DNA from: Exophiala sp. HKRS030
Lineage: Eukaryota; Ascomycota; Eurotiomycetes; Chaetothyriales; Herpotrichiellaceae
Length of the DNA: 64,000 bases
Assembly (NCBI GenBank): GCA_023897205.1
Contig: JAHWDD010000003.1
Coordinates: 8,125,665-8,189,664 of the forward strand
Direction: 5' to 3'
Shown here: piece by piece, positions 32,018-43,076 of the stretch
Position numbering within the stretch: position 1 is the stretch's first letter
How the letters are laid out: each line of letters starts with the position of its first letter
The notes under the pieces: generated by a model
The model's database searches: none
Seen by the model: the letters and a program-made list of their open reading frames with translations, nothing else
Told to the model about the DNA's origin: nothing
Position numbers and translations under genes: made by a program

Positions 32018-32294
32018 CTGCTTCACGACGATTCTTGCGTTTCAGTCTAGCCTCGAGTCTTAGGTGCCTGGTGCTGGATTACGTTGAGAGCCAGGTGTAT
32101 GTCTATACTAGCATCGTCCAACCAGGCAAATTCCCGCGGCTTGGTTATATATCTTGGACATCAAGCACACCTGCTGGGCACTTTCATCCGGGTCTTTTGG
32201 TCCAATGCAGCATCAATTGCTCCTGTGAAACCGTCTGAGGCTCGTGACCCATCGTCGAGCCAGACATCAAGGCTATTGTCAGGATTGTTCTCCG

Positions 32295-33234
32295 TCAGAA
32301 AGCTCCAATCGTCCCGGTATATTCGCTCATGAGATACCTCTGTTCCTCCTGGGGCTCAATCACTCTCGGAATCCAAATTTTACGCCACTCACTATCCCAG
32401 TGGGTAGTGTAACACATTTTGAAGTATTCCCAGTAATCTGGATACCATCCGGCTTGTCCCAGTCAATGAGTGCCACTATACGCGGTGGCCCTGAGGTGGG
32501 AACTGATACCATAATATTGGAGGGATGTATATCAGCATGGGTTAATTTGATAGTCGTCTCAGCTGGCATATGCTGAAGAAATGGATCTTCGTACCTCTGT
32601 GTAGGTGTCAAGAATCGTTGAGGAAGCCATTCCAGCCAGTTGTAGAATTCATTAAGGTTGCTAAACGGTCCAGCTTTGGGGCGGTCATAAAAAACTCTAT
32701 CAAGCAATGGTCCTCCAGTAATAGATCCTATACTTAACCTGTTAGAAAAAAGATATCCTAATACTTATTTTTTTACTAACCAATAAGGCTTCTTTCATGC
32801 TGGACTTGTCGGAGAGATGATATTATTTGACAAAGTTGTCCACAGATAGAGTGTTTGTCAGGTAGTTCGATACTGCTCCAACAATCCTGTAATGTTACAC
32901 CAGACATGAGTTCCATATAGATAAAAACCACACCCTGATGAACTCGCCATCCAAATAGTTCTGGAACTGGCACCAGGTAACCAAGAGATTTCTTCACCAT
33001 CAACATTGTCACGGCTTCATCAACTGTTACATGTGGCCCGTACTTGATGACAAGTTGCATTTCTGACACAATAACTATACCTCGGGTCTGGGAGTCGACA
33101 TTCGGAGGATTTGGCAGCTGGCGGCCATTTATCTTGAAAAAAGACGATTGCACAAAATCCATCTTCTCGTTCGAAACGTCTGGGAACCAGCTCTCACTTA
33201 TTGTTTTCATCCCGTCAACCTTTGCAGAAGCCAT
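32295..33234 (-). pseudogene. Frameshifted aminoglycoside-phosphotransferase (APH)-like gene
   Basis: Kinase-like small-molecule phosphotransferase family common in filamentous fungi. Exon 33234-32781 joins 32727 onwards across an intron (donor GTTAGT). Kinase-fold landmarks are VIKYG, MELMSGVTLQDCW and the catalytic loop THADIHPSNIMV followed by LIDWD. Immediately after LIDW, at 32451-32461, the reading frame shifts. The family segment AGWYPDYWEYFK and about 45 further residues follow in another frame to a stop at 32295. In the annotated frame the protein diverges and ends at 32360. A one-base loss explains this; no intron fits. The catalytic residues precede the break. An assembly error is the main alternative. 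Confidence 0.75.
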
Positions 33235-34462
33235 TCTTGAGGAAAAGCGATGTCTGACGAGTGGTACCGTTCGACGGGAAACAAACCTGCAAAGGAGGGA
33301 CTCAGGTTTGTGATTGGCATTTATTTGACGCCGAAAAAGGAACTCATGGCTGCCTGTGGGGTTAATCTTACGCGCAACCGAAGAGTGAACTCTATTATAT
33401 AAACCACGCTATAGTCTCCTATACTTGAGCATATTCGCCGTTAATGTTAGCTCGCAAATACTTCTCTATAGCCCCTCTGTCCAGATATGGCCCAAAGTCT
33501 TTCTTCAGTAACCGCCGAAGACTTCCCAATGAATTAGTAGACACTTAGTCTAGCTTTCCAGCTAAGTGTAAACGCTGCCTCTACGTTTCAAGTATTTATT
33601 TATTTTATCTCACGCATGAGACAGGACTACCAAGGACAGACCGCGTCTCCAGGTGTTCAGGTCGCTGATAAACTTGTTCACCTGGCAGGATCTCCATGTC
33701 CATGGTACTTGCACCCTCGGCCAAGCGGCAAAACCGACTTCATCGTTGCTGGTCGTGCATGGGTTCACCGGATTGATGTACTGACATGACGAATATTATC
33801 TGAATTGGGAGACCAAAACATTCGTACAGATGGACTTACGGTAGCGACCGCCTGATCACCCAATATCCGTTTTATGCGTTATGAAAGGATATAATATAGC
33901 TCAAGCTGGGACAAAAGGAGTTGGCTCGAAATATTTAATGTATCAAGCTCAATTCAATCGATGTTGTCTACGATGGCGCTGCAACAACTTCTGAACTATA
34001 CTCTTGATATGGCAAACTGCACTATCTACCGATGATCCGATATTGTGGGGGGCTGCGCAAAACAGTGCACGCAATCATCACTGTACATCAAACCCTGGTC
34101 CAATTTCTATAACCAAAGGTCCATTTCACTGATTTTATCAAGCGTAAAATGTGCGCTCAAATCTCTCCAAACCACCTCAGGAGTACCATCGTCACTTTGA
34201 GCCTAGACAATCCTGACTACTGCTTTAACTTGATGGATGCGGTGGCAAATCTTGTATTGGAAAACGAAATATCTCTTCAAGTGAATATAAGATCAACCAT
34301 GTGTCACTCGGAATCTGTCACGCCCTGAGCAAACCCTGAGGACGCAAGTGAATGGCGTGCTATTCCAGAGATGGACCAGAGAAAACACGTCGCTGGCTTG
34401 CGTATGAATCCAAGTTTTGCTACTGGAAAATCTGTGTTGCGACAACTTACTTGCTCCAGACA
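33235..34462. other. Spacer with no recognised gene
   Basis: 1.23 kb, A/T-rich in parts (33560-33620, 33880-33960). It contains no long frame. It may carry eroded mobile DNA, but no ends or coding motifs were seen. It includes the APH-like pseudogene's promoter side and the leader of the zinc-module gene. Confidence 0.45.
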
Positions 34463-36878
34463 ATGTCCTCCTCAAGGTATGCCAACCATACGCTCCAAAC
34501 CAATTTAACTCTGACCTCGCGTAGTGCTAGATCATTTGCCTTTATTGCCCACGAATCGACTCATCTCAAGGACTCCAACTTCGTCTTTGTTTCTGACGAC
34601 GCGACGAAGATAGCTTTTTTCTTCTGGCGAGACGGCGCATTCATTGCTAAGATCCGAAGCAATTGGAGTCAAGTTACCGCGTCAAATGCAGATCATGCTC
34701 TCCCTGCGTTCTGCCAGAAGATCTGGTTGGCAGGTTTGAAACTCCATCCTTACGCCTTGCTTGCGGCTGGCGCAATTACTCAAAACTTATTTGCTGCCTA
34801 TGATGGGAATCAGTTGTTCATCCCATCGCGTTTGGATTTGGCATGCGGGATTTGAAAGAATTGAAGTGGTCGCCACAGGAGACCGAAGCCATGGTGGACT
34901 CTGCGGGTCGACAAGAGAATTGTGAGGATGATTCTACGGCCAAGAGATATACTTGCTTCGGTCCTGGAAATTGTTTTCTTATGGAAGTGAAAACCAGCAT
35001 GGTTGGAGATAGAAACATTATAGGGTACAGATACACTGATCTCGACCATGAGGTTACATGGGAGAAGAGACTGTATCAGGCCTTTGTGGATGACACAATG
35101 GGCGATTTCTTGCGAATCTTTGACGTTCGGGTGCTTGCACCAGCTGATCAGCAGGCAACCATGATGACTTCCACTCAATTTGCAGAACCTCTGACTGAGG
35201 CGAAGAACACCTTTGGTATGATATTGAGAATTGCTTTGCTCATGTTTGACGAAGCTAAAGCCTTCATAAACACTCCCAGCAACCGGGATGAGCGAAGGCT
35301 GTTAACGGAATTGGTGAAGAAGGAGCATTTCCTCCGTGAGACAGTGACGTGGAGCACAAATTCACTGCCAAACGCCTTCACGGCAGTCTTGGATGATCCT
35401 AGACCATCGCCAGCAATGTTGTCCGTGAAGACGGAGCCGCGGGAGCGGCATGAAAGCTGTTTCACAGCTTTTTTGACTGACGACTCTTCTCCACAAAGAA
35501 AATCCCAAGGCTCAGATGAGACCGTCAAGGAGAAACTGTGGACATTCGGACAACAACCTCACCGACGCAGCATGGCTGTTTCCAACGAAAGAACAGAAGT
35601 ACGTTCAACGAAAGCACCCACATCGAGTGTGGCCGAAGATGACATCTGTGGAGAGTTGAATCAGCCCAAGAAATCCAAAAACAAGCGTCCCAAGAACAAC
35701 AACAAAAAGAAAAAGAAAAAGACTGCTCTGGGAACACCATCTACCAATCAAAGATCGGATCACCAGGATTCTGACAAAACCAGAGATGACGCCGCAGGAG
35801 GTGGTCATGAACAGATGAAAGGTGCTACTCCTAACGACTCACGCGTATCCATGATTCACTTGTTGTCACCCGTTTCAAGTGACTCGGATAGAACGATAAC
35901 GCCGTCTTCTTTCGCTCAATCCGAAAAACTCAGCATTAAGAGATATCGGTCGCAAAGTACTCCGCTGAGCTGTTCCGAGTCAAATCAAGGCATGGCTATC
36001 CACAACTTCGAAGAACAGCCAACAGATCGAGAAGGGGATCCGCAGTACGACCGCACCTTCAAGTTTGATGGCTTTGACTCACGCCTGACGTGTCCGCTTC
36101 CAGAATGTGGTAAGATGACGAGCTGTTGGGGTAGGTTAATTCGTACGCATGATGTTCATTAGTAAAGGCTTCGGTCATTCTGTCGACTGCCTACGGACTT
36201 TCGAGAAATCCGCTGATCATATCATTGACAGATCCTCTTGTGGTCATTTGTCCCGCATGTGGCCCTCACAGTTACACCCGATACTGTTGCAAGCAACATC
36301 TCTATGACGACCTCATCCGCCATTGGCTGTACGACTGCGGCAGAACTGCAATCAACGGCCCAGTTGACGAGTACACGATCCGCCGCTGCCAGATTCCCAA
36401 GAGTGCATACATCACTGGACACTTTGCCAATCCGGTTGAACGCCATCGACAAGCCGTATATCGCGCCCTAGAGGATGGAGATTACTTCATCTTTGATGAC
36501 TTTCATCAGCTGGAGGGTGACAAACCGACCAAGGATGAATGTAACTCAGTGCGCGGTTCAGGGAAGCTGCAATACGTGATCAGGTTTCCTGATCCACCAA
36601 CCAAGAGTAGCGAATTCAGTCACCACATGATGCAGTGCTTGAAGTTTAGTGCACCGATGGCATCTGTCGATTGTGATCTTGCTCTTCATATGATCCGGGA
36701 GGTTCTGGTTCTGCAAGGAGCTTGGACTGCAGATATCTTGACTGATCTCTGCATGCAGGTGGCGTTCGAGTGGGCTGGATACCGAGTGCCGTTCTTCTTT
36801 TACGACGTCCAAGAAGCAAACGCCATATTTCACACCTATGGCCTACTTCCTTCTGCGCCTGTTGTTCGACGACATTGA
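34463..36878 (+). CDS. Uncharacterised protein with C-terminal Cys/His zinc-binding-like module
   Basis: Four-exon model: 34463-34476, 34525-34733, 34814-36130 and 36232-36878 (728 residues). The last intron is firm: it joins CPLPECGKMTSCW to DPLVVICPACGPHSYTRYCC. The second intron (donor GTTTGA) is weaker; without it the frames overlap at 34843-34855, which would imply a frameshift. The middle is disordered with a Lys/Asn tract (KNKRPKNNNKKKKKK), a likely nuclear signal. The module C-x4-C-x6-C, C-x2-C, CC-x-QHLYDDL-x-RHW-x-x-DCG, resembling a MYND-like cluster, recurs in proteins of black yeasts and dothideomycetes as I recall them. Function unknown. After the stop another frame stays open to 37023. 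Confidence 0.65.
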
Positions 36879-37224
36879 AGCAGATACAAGGACAAGGTGC
36901 ATTTTTGCTGATGTATCAAGGAACCTCATCGAAGGGACAGTGCATTGGATCATGTTGCCCAGCTTTTTGATGATTATCGATGGAATGACCTTGAAGTCAT
37001 TCAGGCTTGCTCACCTAAGATAACTGCTACTTAGGCAGAAAGATAGGATAATGAACGCAATGACATGTCGAATCATCTCCACAATCATCTGCGAGATGGA
37101 TGTTCTTGCGAGATTCCACGCGTCCCCAGGGTCATAACTTCTGATATCTGTGTACGAAGGAGTAATGCGATTGTCCACGGGCAGCCGCCGGTCAAGAAGC
37201 GTCGTTCGCTTGCCTCCACTGACG

Positions 37225-37238
37225 TCGGCCAGCTCCGA
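37225..37238. promoter_or_regulatory. Putative UaY binding site, TCGG-N6-CCGA
   Basis: TCGGCCAGCTCCGA, an exact match to the palindromic site bound by the Aspergillus Zn2Cys6 activator UaY, which induces purine-catabolism genes in response to uric acid. It lies about 640 bases upstream of the xanthine dehydrogenase ATG, the expected kind of target. Binding in this species is inferred. Confidence 0.6.
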
Positions 37239-37637
37239 CATACCACGTGACACGCAACCCTTTGAATTCCTCCCGCCTGCGCCGTGTCAACAGTCCAAAT
37301 CCCCTCCAACGCCACTTACCCACTGCTCGAGAACTTCTACCCACCGACTTGCTGGCACCCAATAGTGCCGCTCATGTACGAACCTCGCTTCCAAGATCTT
37401 GATCATCGTCGTGGAGATACGCGGGGCTCTCCTACACCCCCTCTCACTGGCTCGTTCCACGCCTGAACCACCTGCTTTCGGACGGCCACCGTGCGGTGAG
37501 ACTTCTCAGATCTACAATTCCTTTCCTCTGATTCGTGGAACTGCTGAGTATCACTGGATCTCCAATACGGCCCTATCAGTTCCATTGTGAACAATTGCTT
37601 TTGCTTTGATGAGAAGCTTCAGGTAACAAATTCCACT

Positions 37638-37751
37638 GATAAGATCTTGCGATCCTACTTCTACTTCTCTGTGCCTCTTGACTCAGCTCTTCCCTTTCTC
37701 TGTACGAGACATCCTCTTGTTGTGATCTTTCGAATAGATCTGCTTATTATC
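37638..37751. promoter_or_regulatory. GATA-factor motifs (nitrogen regulation)
   Basis: GATAAG at 37638-37643 and its reverse type TTATC at 37747-37751, 130-240 bases upstream of the xanthine dehydrogenase ATG. HGATAR sites bind AreA-type nitrogen regulators. Such short words arise by chance, so only their position near a nitrogen-catabolic gene supports them. Confidence 0.4.
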
Positions 37752-37876
37752 CTCTGCTTCTACTTGTCAGGAGTACTTGAAATGCTGCTGACCTAGGCCC
37801 ATCCCTTGACATTTTCTCCCTCTTTTCATACTCACATCCTAGTGCCAACAAGTCCTTGTCGCACCCTCAAGTCAAG

Positions 37877-40800
37877 ATGGCACCCGGTATTCTCGAAGAG
37901 ACGTCCACCAGTAACAAGGTATCCTCCCTCTCTGCCATTACCGAAAGTTACGACGATACCCTCCACTTCTACCTCAATGGAACAAAGGTCGACCTCGATG
38001 CAGTAGACCCTGAAGTCACGCTCCTAGAATACCTAAGAGGTATTGGTTTGACGGGCACAAAGTTGGGCTGCGCAGAAGGTGGATGTGGTGCCTGCACGGT
38101 CGTGGTATCACAATTAAATCCCACTACTGGAAAGATATATCATGCCTCCGTGAATGCGTGTCTGGCTCCATTGGTCAGTGTCGATGGGAAACATGTCATA
38201 ACTGTCGAGGGCATAGGTAATTCCAAGAGCCCCCACCCAGTTCAACAACGAATCGCCCTTGCAAGTGGCAGCCAGTGTGGTTTCTGTACCCCTGGCATAG
38301 TCATGAGTTTGTACGCTCTTCTCCGCAATAATGGGCCCGAAGCAAGTGAGGTCGAGGTCGAGGAGGCCTTTGACGGTAATCTATGCCGTTGTACTGGATA
38401 CCGCCCGATTCTGGACGCTGCCCAGAGTTTCAAGAAGCCCTGTGGCAAGTCTCTCGCCAACGGAGGTTCGGGATGCTGTATGGAGACAGGCGGAGGTTGC
38501 AATGGTGGTGCGGGCGAAAAGCAGGATACAAAGGATGAGAAGAAGTTCACCGTCCCAGATTTTATCCACTACGACAAAACCACCGAGTTGATTCATCCTC
38601 CTGCCTTGAAGAAATATGAATTCAAACCACTTGCCTTTGGTAACAAACGCAAGAAGTGGTATCGTCCGGTTACTCTTCAGCAGCTACTCGAGATAAAAGA
38701 TGCTTATCCAGGTGCCAAATTGATCGGCGGCAGTACTGAGACGCAAATCGAAATCAAGTTCAAAGCAATGCAATACTCAGCCTCAGTTTATGTTGGAGAT
38801 GTCGCTGAACTGCGCCGCTACTCACTACACGATGACTACCTTGAGATTGGTGGAAACGTCGCTCTGACTGATCTGGAACATATATGCGACGAAGCTGTCG
38901 CTAAATATGGAGCAGCCAAAGGCCAACCATTCATTGCCATCAAGAAAGCTATCAGGTACTTCGCTGGCCGGCAGATCCGAAATGTCGGCACGCCAGCGGG
39001 GAATCTTGCAACAGCTTCACCCATCTCTGACCTGAATCCTGTTTTCGTCGCTACCAACTCGACTCTCATTGCCAAGTCATTGAAGAAGACCACTGAACTT
39101 CCCATGTCAACTTTCTTCAAGAGGTATAGGGTTACAGAATTGCCCGAGGATGCTGTGATTGCCGCGATAAGAATACCCGTCGCCACTGAAAAGGGTGAAT
39201 ACATCAAATCGTACAAGCAGTCCAAGAGGAAAGATGATGATATTGCCATTGTCAATGCTTGCCTTAGGGTGGCACTGGATGATTCGTACAAGGTCAAAAA
39301 TGCGAATCTTGTATACGGTGGAATGGCTCCCGTCACTATTCTAGCCAAGAATGCCACAGAGTTCATCATTGGGAAGACTTTCCCCGATCCTGCGACTTTG
39401 GAAGGTGTCATGAATGCCCTAGAAAAAGATTTCAGCCTTCCTTTCGGTGTACCAGGTGGCATGGCCACATATCGAAAGTCGTTGGCACTCGGGTTTTTCT
39501 ACCGATTTTATCAAGATGTACTCACACAAATCGAAGAAACCAGCAAAGAAGTTGACAAAGAGGCCATTGAAGAAATTGAAAGAGAAATATCTACGGGTCA
39601 GAAAGACCTTGATGCGTCAGTCGCCTATGCTCAAAAGATCTTGGGTAAAGGCAACCCACATATGGCTGCTCTTAAGCAATGTACTGGTGAAGCACAATAC
39701 ACGGATGATATCCCACCTCAAAAAAACGAACTCATCGGTTGCCTGGTCTTATCCACGAAGGCTCATGCCAAACTCCTCAGTGTCGACGCAAGTCCTGCGC
39801 TTGAACTTCCAGGCGTCGTAGCTTTCGTGGACAGAAATGATGTCAGTAAAGAAGGCAATTGGTGGGGTGCCCCTGTACGTGATGAGGTCTTCTTTGCCGA
39901 AGATGAAGTCTTTACTGCTGGTCAGCCTATTGGTATGATCTTGGCAAATACTGCCAAACAAGCCGAAGCTGGTGCACGGGCAGTTCTTGTTCAATACGAG
40001 GATCTACCAGCGATTTACACCATCGAAGAAGCCATTGAGAAACAAAGCTTCTTTGAGCACTATCGTTATATCAAGAAGGGGGACGTGGAGAAAGCCTTTG
40101 CAGAATGTGATCATGTCATTGAGGGATCAACACGGATGGGTGGACAGGAACATTTCTACCTAGAAACAAATGCTGCTCTCTGCATCCCCAAGCCCGAAGA
40201 CGGTGAGATGGAAGTATGGACCAGCACACAAAATCCAACTGAGACGCAAGCGTACATATCAAAGGCCCTGGGTGTGCAGTCCAACAAGGTCGTTGCCAAA
40301 GTCAAGCGACTTGGTGGTGGTTTTGGTGGTAAGGAAACTCGGTCTATTCAACTTGCAACTATTTGCGCTGTTGCCGCCAAGAAGACGAAACGCCCCGTGC
40401 GCTGTATGCTCAACCGCGACGAGGATATCATGACCTCTGGGCAACGACATCCTTTCCTGGCCACCTGGAAAATCGGCGTCAATAAAGATGGCAAGATTAA
40501 AGCTCTTAAGGCCAACGTTTTCAACAATGCAGGATGGTCTCAAGATCTCTCTGCTGCAGTAGTAGACCGAGCACTTTCGCACATCGATGGTTGTTACAAT
40601 ATTCCCAACGTGGATGTCGATGGACGCCTGTGCCGCACCAACACAGTGTCTAACTCCGCCTTCCGTGGTTTTGGTGGCCCCCAAGGAATGTTCATTGCTG
40701 AATCCTTCATGTCCGAAGTTGCTGACCATCTCAAAATCCCTGTTGAGAAACTCCGCGAAATCAATTTCTACGAATCAGCAGAAGAAACGCATTTCAACCA

Positions 40801-41956
40801 AGCATTGGAGGACTGGCATGTGCCACTAATGTGGAATCAACTCAAAGATGGCACCTCGTATGAGAGCCGACGCAAAGAAATTGAAGAATTCAACTCGACA
40901 CATAAGTGGCAGAAGAAAGGACTAGCCATGATCCCGACGAAGTTCGGTATCTCCTTTACCGCACTTTTCCTCAACCAGGCCGGTGCTCTAGTACACATCT
41001 ACCACGACGGTTCAGTTCTCGTCGCTCACGGTGGCACCGAAATGGGTCAAGGTCTGCACACGAAGATCTGTATGATCGTCGCTGAAGCATTACAAGTCCC
41101 CCTCTCGGACGTACACATCTCGGAAACTGCCACAAACACTGTTGCCAATACCTCGTCGACTGCAGCATCCGCCTCATCTGACCTGAATGGTTACGCTGCA
41201 TACAATGCATGCGTACAAATTAACGAAAGATTAGCGCCGTATCGGGCTAAATTTGGGCCTGGTGCCACCATGAAGCAGATCGCCCATGCAGCTTATTTTG
41301 ACCGTGTCAATCTGTCGGCTAACGGTTTCTACCGCACGCCAGAAATCGGATACACATGGGGACCAAACCCAGAAGACCCAGCGGCTGAAAACACGGGTAA
41401 AATGTTCTTCTACTTCACACAAGGTGTGACTGCATCCGAAGTGCTCATCGACACGCTTACAGGCGATTGGACGGTTCTTCGTACCGATATTCTGATGGAC
41501 GTCGGTCGAAGCATCAATCCAGCAATCGACTACGGACAGATCGAAGGTGCCTACGTGCAAGGCCAGGGATTATTTACCACTGAAGAATCTCTGTGGCACC
41601 GTGCATCCGGTCAGATCTTCACACGCGGTCCCGGCGCCTACAAAATCCCAGGCTTCCGTGATATCCCACAGGTCTTCAATGTCAGTTTACTCAAAGGCGT
41701 CGAGTGGAAGAATCTTCGCACCATCCAGCGCAGTAGGGGTGTCGGTGAACCGCCCTTATTCATGGGTAGTGCTGTTTTCTTCGCTATCAGAGATGCGCTG
41801 AAGGCTGCACGTAGCCAGTATGGCGTCGATGAGGTACTAAGTCTGAAGAGTCCTGCGACTCCAGAGAGAATCAGGATCAGTTGTGCCGACCCTATCCTGA
41901 AGAGATGCATTGTCGAGCCAAGGGAGGGTGAGAAGAGTTTCTTTATCAGTATCTAA
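37877..41956 (+). CDS. hxA: Xanthine dehydrogenase (purine hydroxylase I)
   Basis: Oxidises hypoxanthine to xanthine and uric acid in purine catabolism; cytosolic molybdo-flavo-iron-sulfur enzyme. Single exon, 1359 residues from ATG 37877. The plant-type 2Fe-2S domain has CAEGGCGAC near residue 64. The second cluster has CGFCTPG (about 133) and CRCTGYRP (about 170). The FAD domain carries GRQIRNVGTPAGNL. The molybdenum domain has GGGFGGKETRS (about 812, with the catalytic-pocket Glu), AFRGFGGPQG (about 927, with the substrate Arg) and VGEPPLF (about 1288, with the catalytic Glu). Presence of that Glu/Arg pair favours purine over aldehyde substrates. A Gly/Cys-rich linker CCMETGGGCNGG separates the Fe-S and FAD parts. 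Confidence 0.97.
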   Translation: MAPGILEETSTSNKVSSLSAITESYDDTLHFYLNGTKVDLDAVDPEVTLLEYLRGIGLTGTKLGCAEGGCGACTVVVSQLNPTTGKIYHASVNACLAPLVSVDGKHVITVEGIGNSKSPHPVQQRIALASGSQCGFCTPGIVMSLYALLRNNGPEASEVEVEEAFDGNLCRCTGYRPILDAAQSFKKPCGKSLANGGSGCCMETGGGCNGGAGEKQDTKDEKKFTVPDFIHYDKTTELIHPPALKKYEFKPLAFGNKRKKWYRPVTLQQLLEIKDAYPGAKLIGGSTETQIEIKFKAMQYSASVYVGDVAELRRYSLHDDYLEIGGNVALTDLEHICDEAVAKYGAAKGQPFIAIKKAIRYFAGRQIRNVGTPAGNLATASPISDLNPVFVATNSTLIAKSLKKTTELPMSTFFKRYRVTELPEDAVIAAIRIPVATEKGEYIKSYKQSKRKDDDIAIVNACLRVALDDSYKVKNANLVYGGMAPVTILAKNATEFIIGKTFPDPATLEGVMNALEKDFSLPFGVPGGMATYRKSLALGFFYRFYQDVLTQIEETSKEVDKEAIEEIEREISTGQKDLDASVAYAQKILGKGNPHMAALKQCTGEAQYTDDIPPQKNELIGCLVLSTKAHAKLLSVDASPALELPGVVAFVDRNDVSKEGNWWGAPVRDEVFFAEDEVFTAGQPIGMILANTAKQAEAGARAVLVQYEDLPAIYTIEEAIEKQSFFEHYRYIKKGDVEKAFAECDHVIEGSTRMGGQEHFYLETNAALCIPKPEDGEMEVWTSTQNPTETQAYISKALGVQSNKVVAKVKRLGGGFGGKETRSIQLATICAVAAKKTKRPVRCMLNRDEDIMTSGQRHPFLATWKIGVNKDGKIKALKANVFNNAGWSQDLSAAVVDRALSHIDGCYNIPNVDVDGRLCRTNTVSNSAFRGFGGPQGMFIAESFMSEVADHLKIPVEKLREINFYESAEETHFNQALEDWHVPLMWNQLKDGTSYESRRKEIEEFNSTHKWQKKGLAMIPTKFGISFTALFLNQAGALVHIYHDGSVLVAHGGTEMGQGLHTKICMIVAEALQVPLSDVHISETATNTVANTSSTAASASSDLNGYAAYNACVQINERLAPYRAKFGPGATMKQIAHAAYFDRVNLSANGFYRTPEIGYTWGPNPEDPAAENTGKMFFYFTQGVTASEVLIDTLTGDWTVLRTDILMDVGRSINPAIDYGQIEGAYVQGQGLFTTEESLWHRASGQIFTRGPGAYKIPGFRDIPQVFNVSLLKGVEWKNLRTIQRSRGVGEPPLFMGSAVFFAIRDALKAARSQYGVDEVLSLKSPATPERIRISCADPILKRCIVEPREGEKSFFISI

Positions 41957-42828
41957 ACTTGGAAGCTTATGTACCTCGATGGAGCTACACCGAATTGTGG
42001 GATCTCTGTCTTCTATTTGCCAAAGCTCGGCCAGTTCTCAGAGGAATGTACGAAATTGGTGTTGACGTTGGTAAACAGAGCGAGTATATTCGGTGCGTCC
42101 CTTTGTCCAGATATCATGTACTACATGTTTCAGGGCCATCAATGTATCGCATCTGAATCTTGTTATTAGTATTTTATTATTAGTATCGGTTACGGCGTTG
42201 TTGTTTTTCTCTATTTTAGTTATTTGTCTCTGCCACTAGTACAGAACAACACCAGAATGACGAATCTTGTTACATCCACGCTGGTGCACCATCCGGAATC
42301 GCCCATGTGAATTGCTCGTAGAAGGCAAACTTACCATTGTTTAGCGGATGGTGACTGTCACATGTAGAACATAATTTAATTTCGTTCCAACATCAGATTT
42401 CTCCCTGCCCAGGCATCGAATGATCGATCGAAGCCAGCAAGCAAGTGAGAAGGCAGAGCGTATCCAACATTCATAAATCCCTCTACCTACCCTACATGTC
42501 TGTCTACAATCACCACACGAGCGAGGCCGAGAGTAGACTCGACACTGTCGTATCTTATCTGAACTATAAGCTACAAGCCCTTCAGTTTATGGTGTTACAT
42601 GAATGGAATGATATCACATCCACCCCATCTCAAGGCAAGTCACGTCAAGTCAAGTCATTTCCTCTCTTTTTGTTTCATTTCCAAAGTCATCGTTATTTTT
42701 CGTCGTCGTCACGTACATACAGCATCACACTCCTTTCCAACATTGTCAACTATTAATTGTTCTTGTCCAACTACCGGCGAAAATACAAGGAAGAGCCGTA
42801 GATATTCCTGGTTTGCAGGTTCTTACAT

Positions 42829-42868
42829 GGTTGGTTGGTTGGTTGGTTGGTTGGTTGGTTGGTTGGTT
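42829..42868 (+). repeat. (GGTT)10 microsatellite
   Basis: Ten perfect copies of GGTT in 40 bases, followed by imperfect copies to about 42880. Likely length-variable among strains. Confidence 0.95.
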
Positions 42869-42986
42869 CGCTGGTTCGTTTGTTGATCGTTGGCTCACTC
42901 AGCCGTGAGTTCAAGCAGACATGTCGGACGAGTCAGATAAGTCAATCGGTGGACAAGCAGGACAACCGGGCCAAGCGGGCCAAGGA

Positions 42987-43007
42987 GGATGGGATGGGAT
43001 GGGATGG
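42987..43007 (+). repeat. GGGAT short tandem repeat
   Basis: Three GGGAT units preceded by a partial one and followed by GG. A short, simple repeat near the 3' end of the SNF2 gene. Confidence 0.75.
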
Positions 43008-43076
43008 TTTTGGTCCTGAATGGTTTGTCCGTTTTAGGGCTTGGTTAGGTGAGGTCTTGCTCATCATCCGATCGAA

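Larger units (their letters stand above)
36879..37876. other. Xanthine dehydrogenase promoter region
   Basis: 998 bases. It carries an exact UaY-type site (37225-37238) and two GATA motifs, entered separately, and a pyrimidine-rich leader close to the ATG. The first 145 bases are an open continuation of a different frame from the preceding gene. Confidence 0.55.
41957..43076. other. Convergent spacer between xanthine dehydrogenase and SNF2 gene
   Basis: 1.12 kb between two converging genes, so mostly 3' sequence. It includes a GGTT microsatellite (42829-42868) and GGGAT repeats (42987-43007). No supported gene. Confidence 0.5.

Noticed and set aside
33560..33960. Possible transposon relic in A/T-rich spacer
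   Set aside because: No terminal repeats, target duplication or transposase motif could be identified.
39447..39821. Long secondary frames inside xanthine dehydrogenase
   Set aside because: Shadows of a strongly conserved coding frame.
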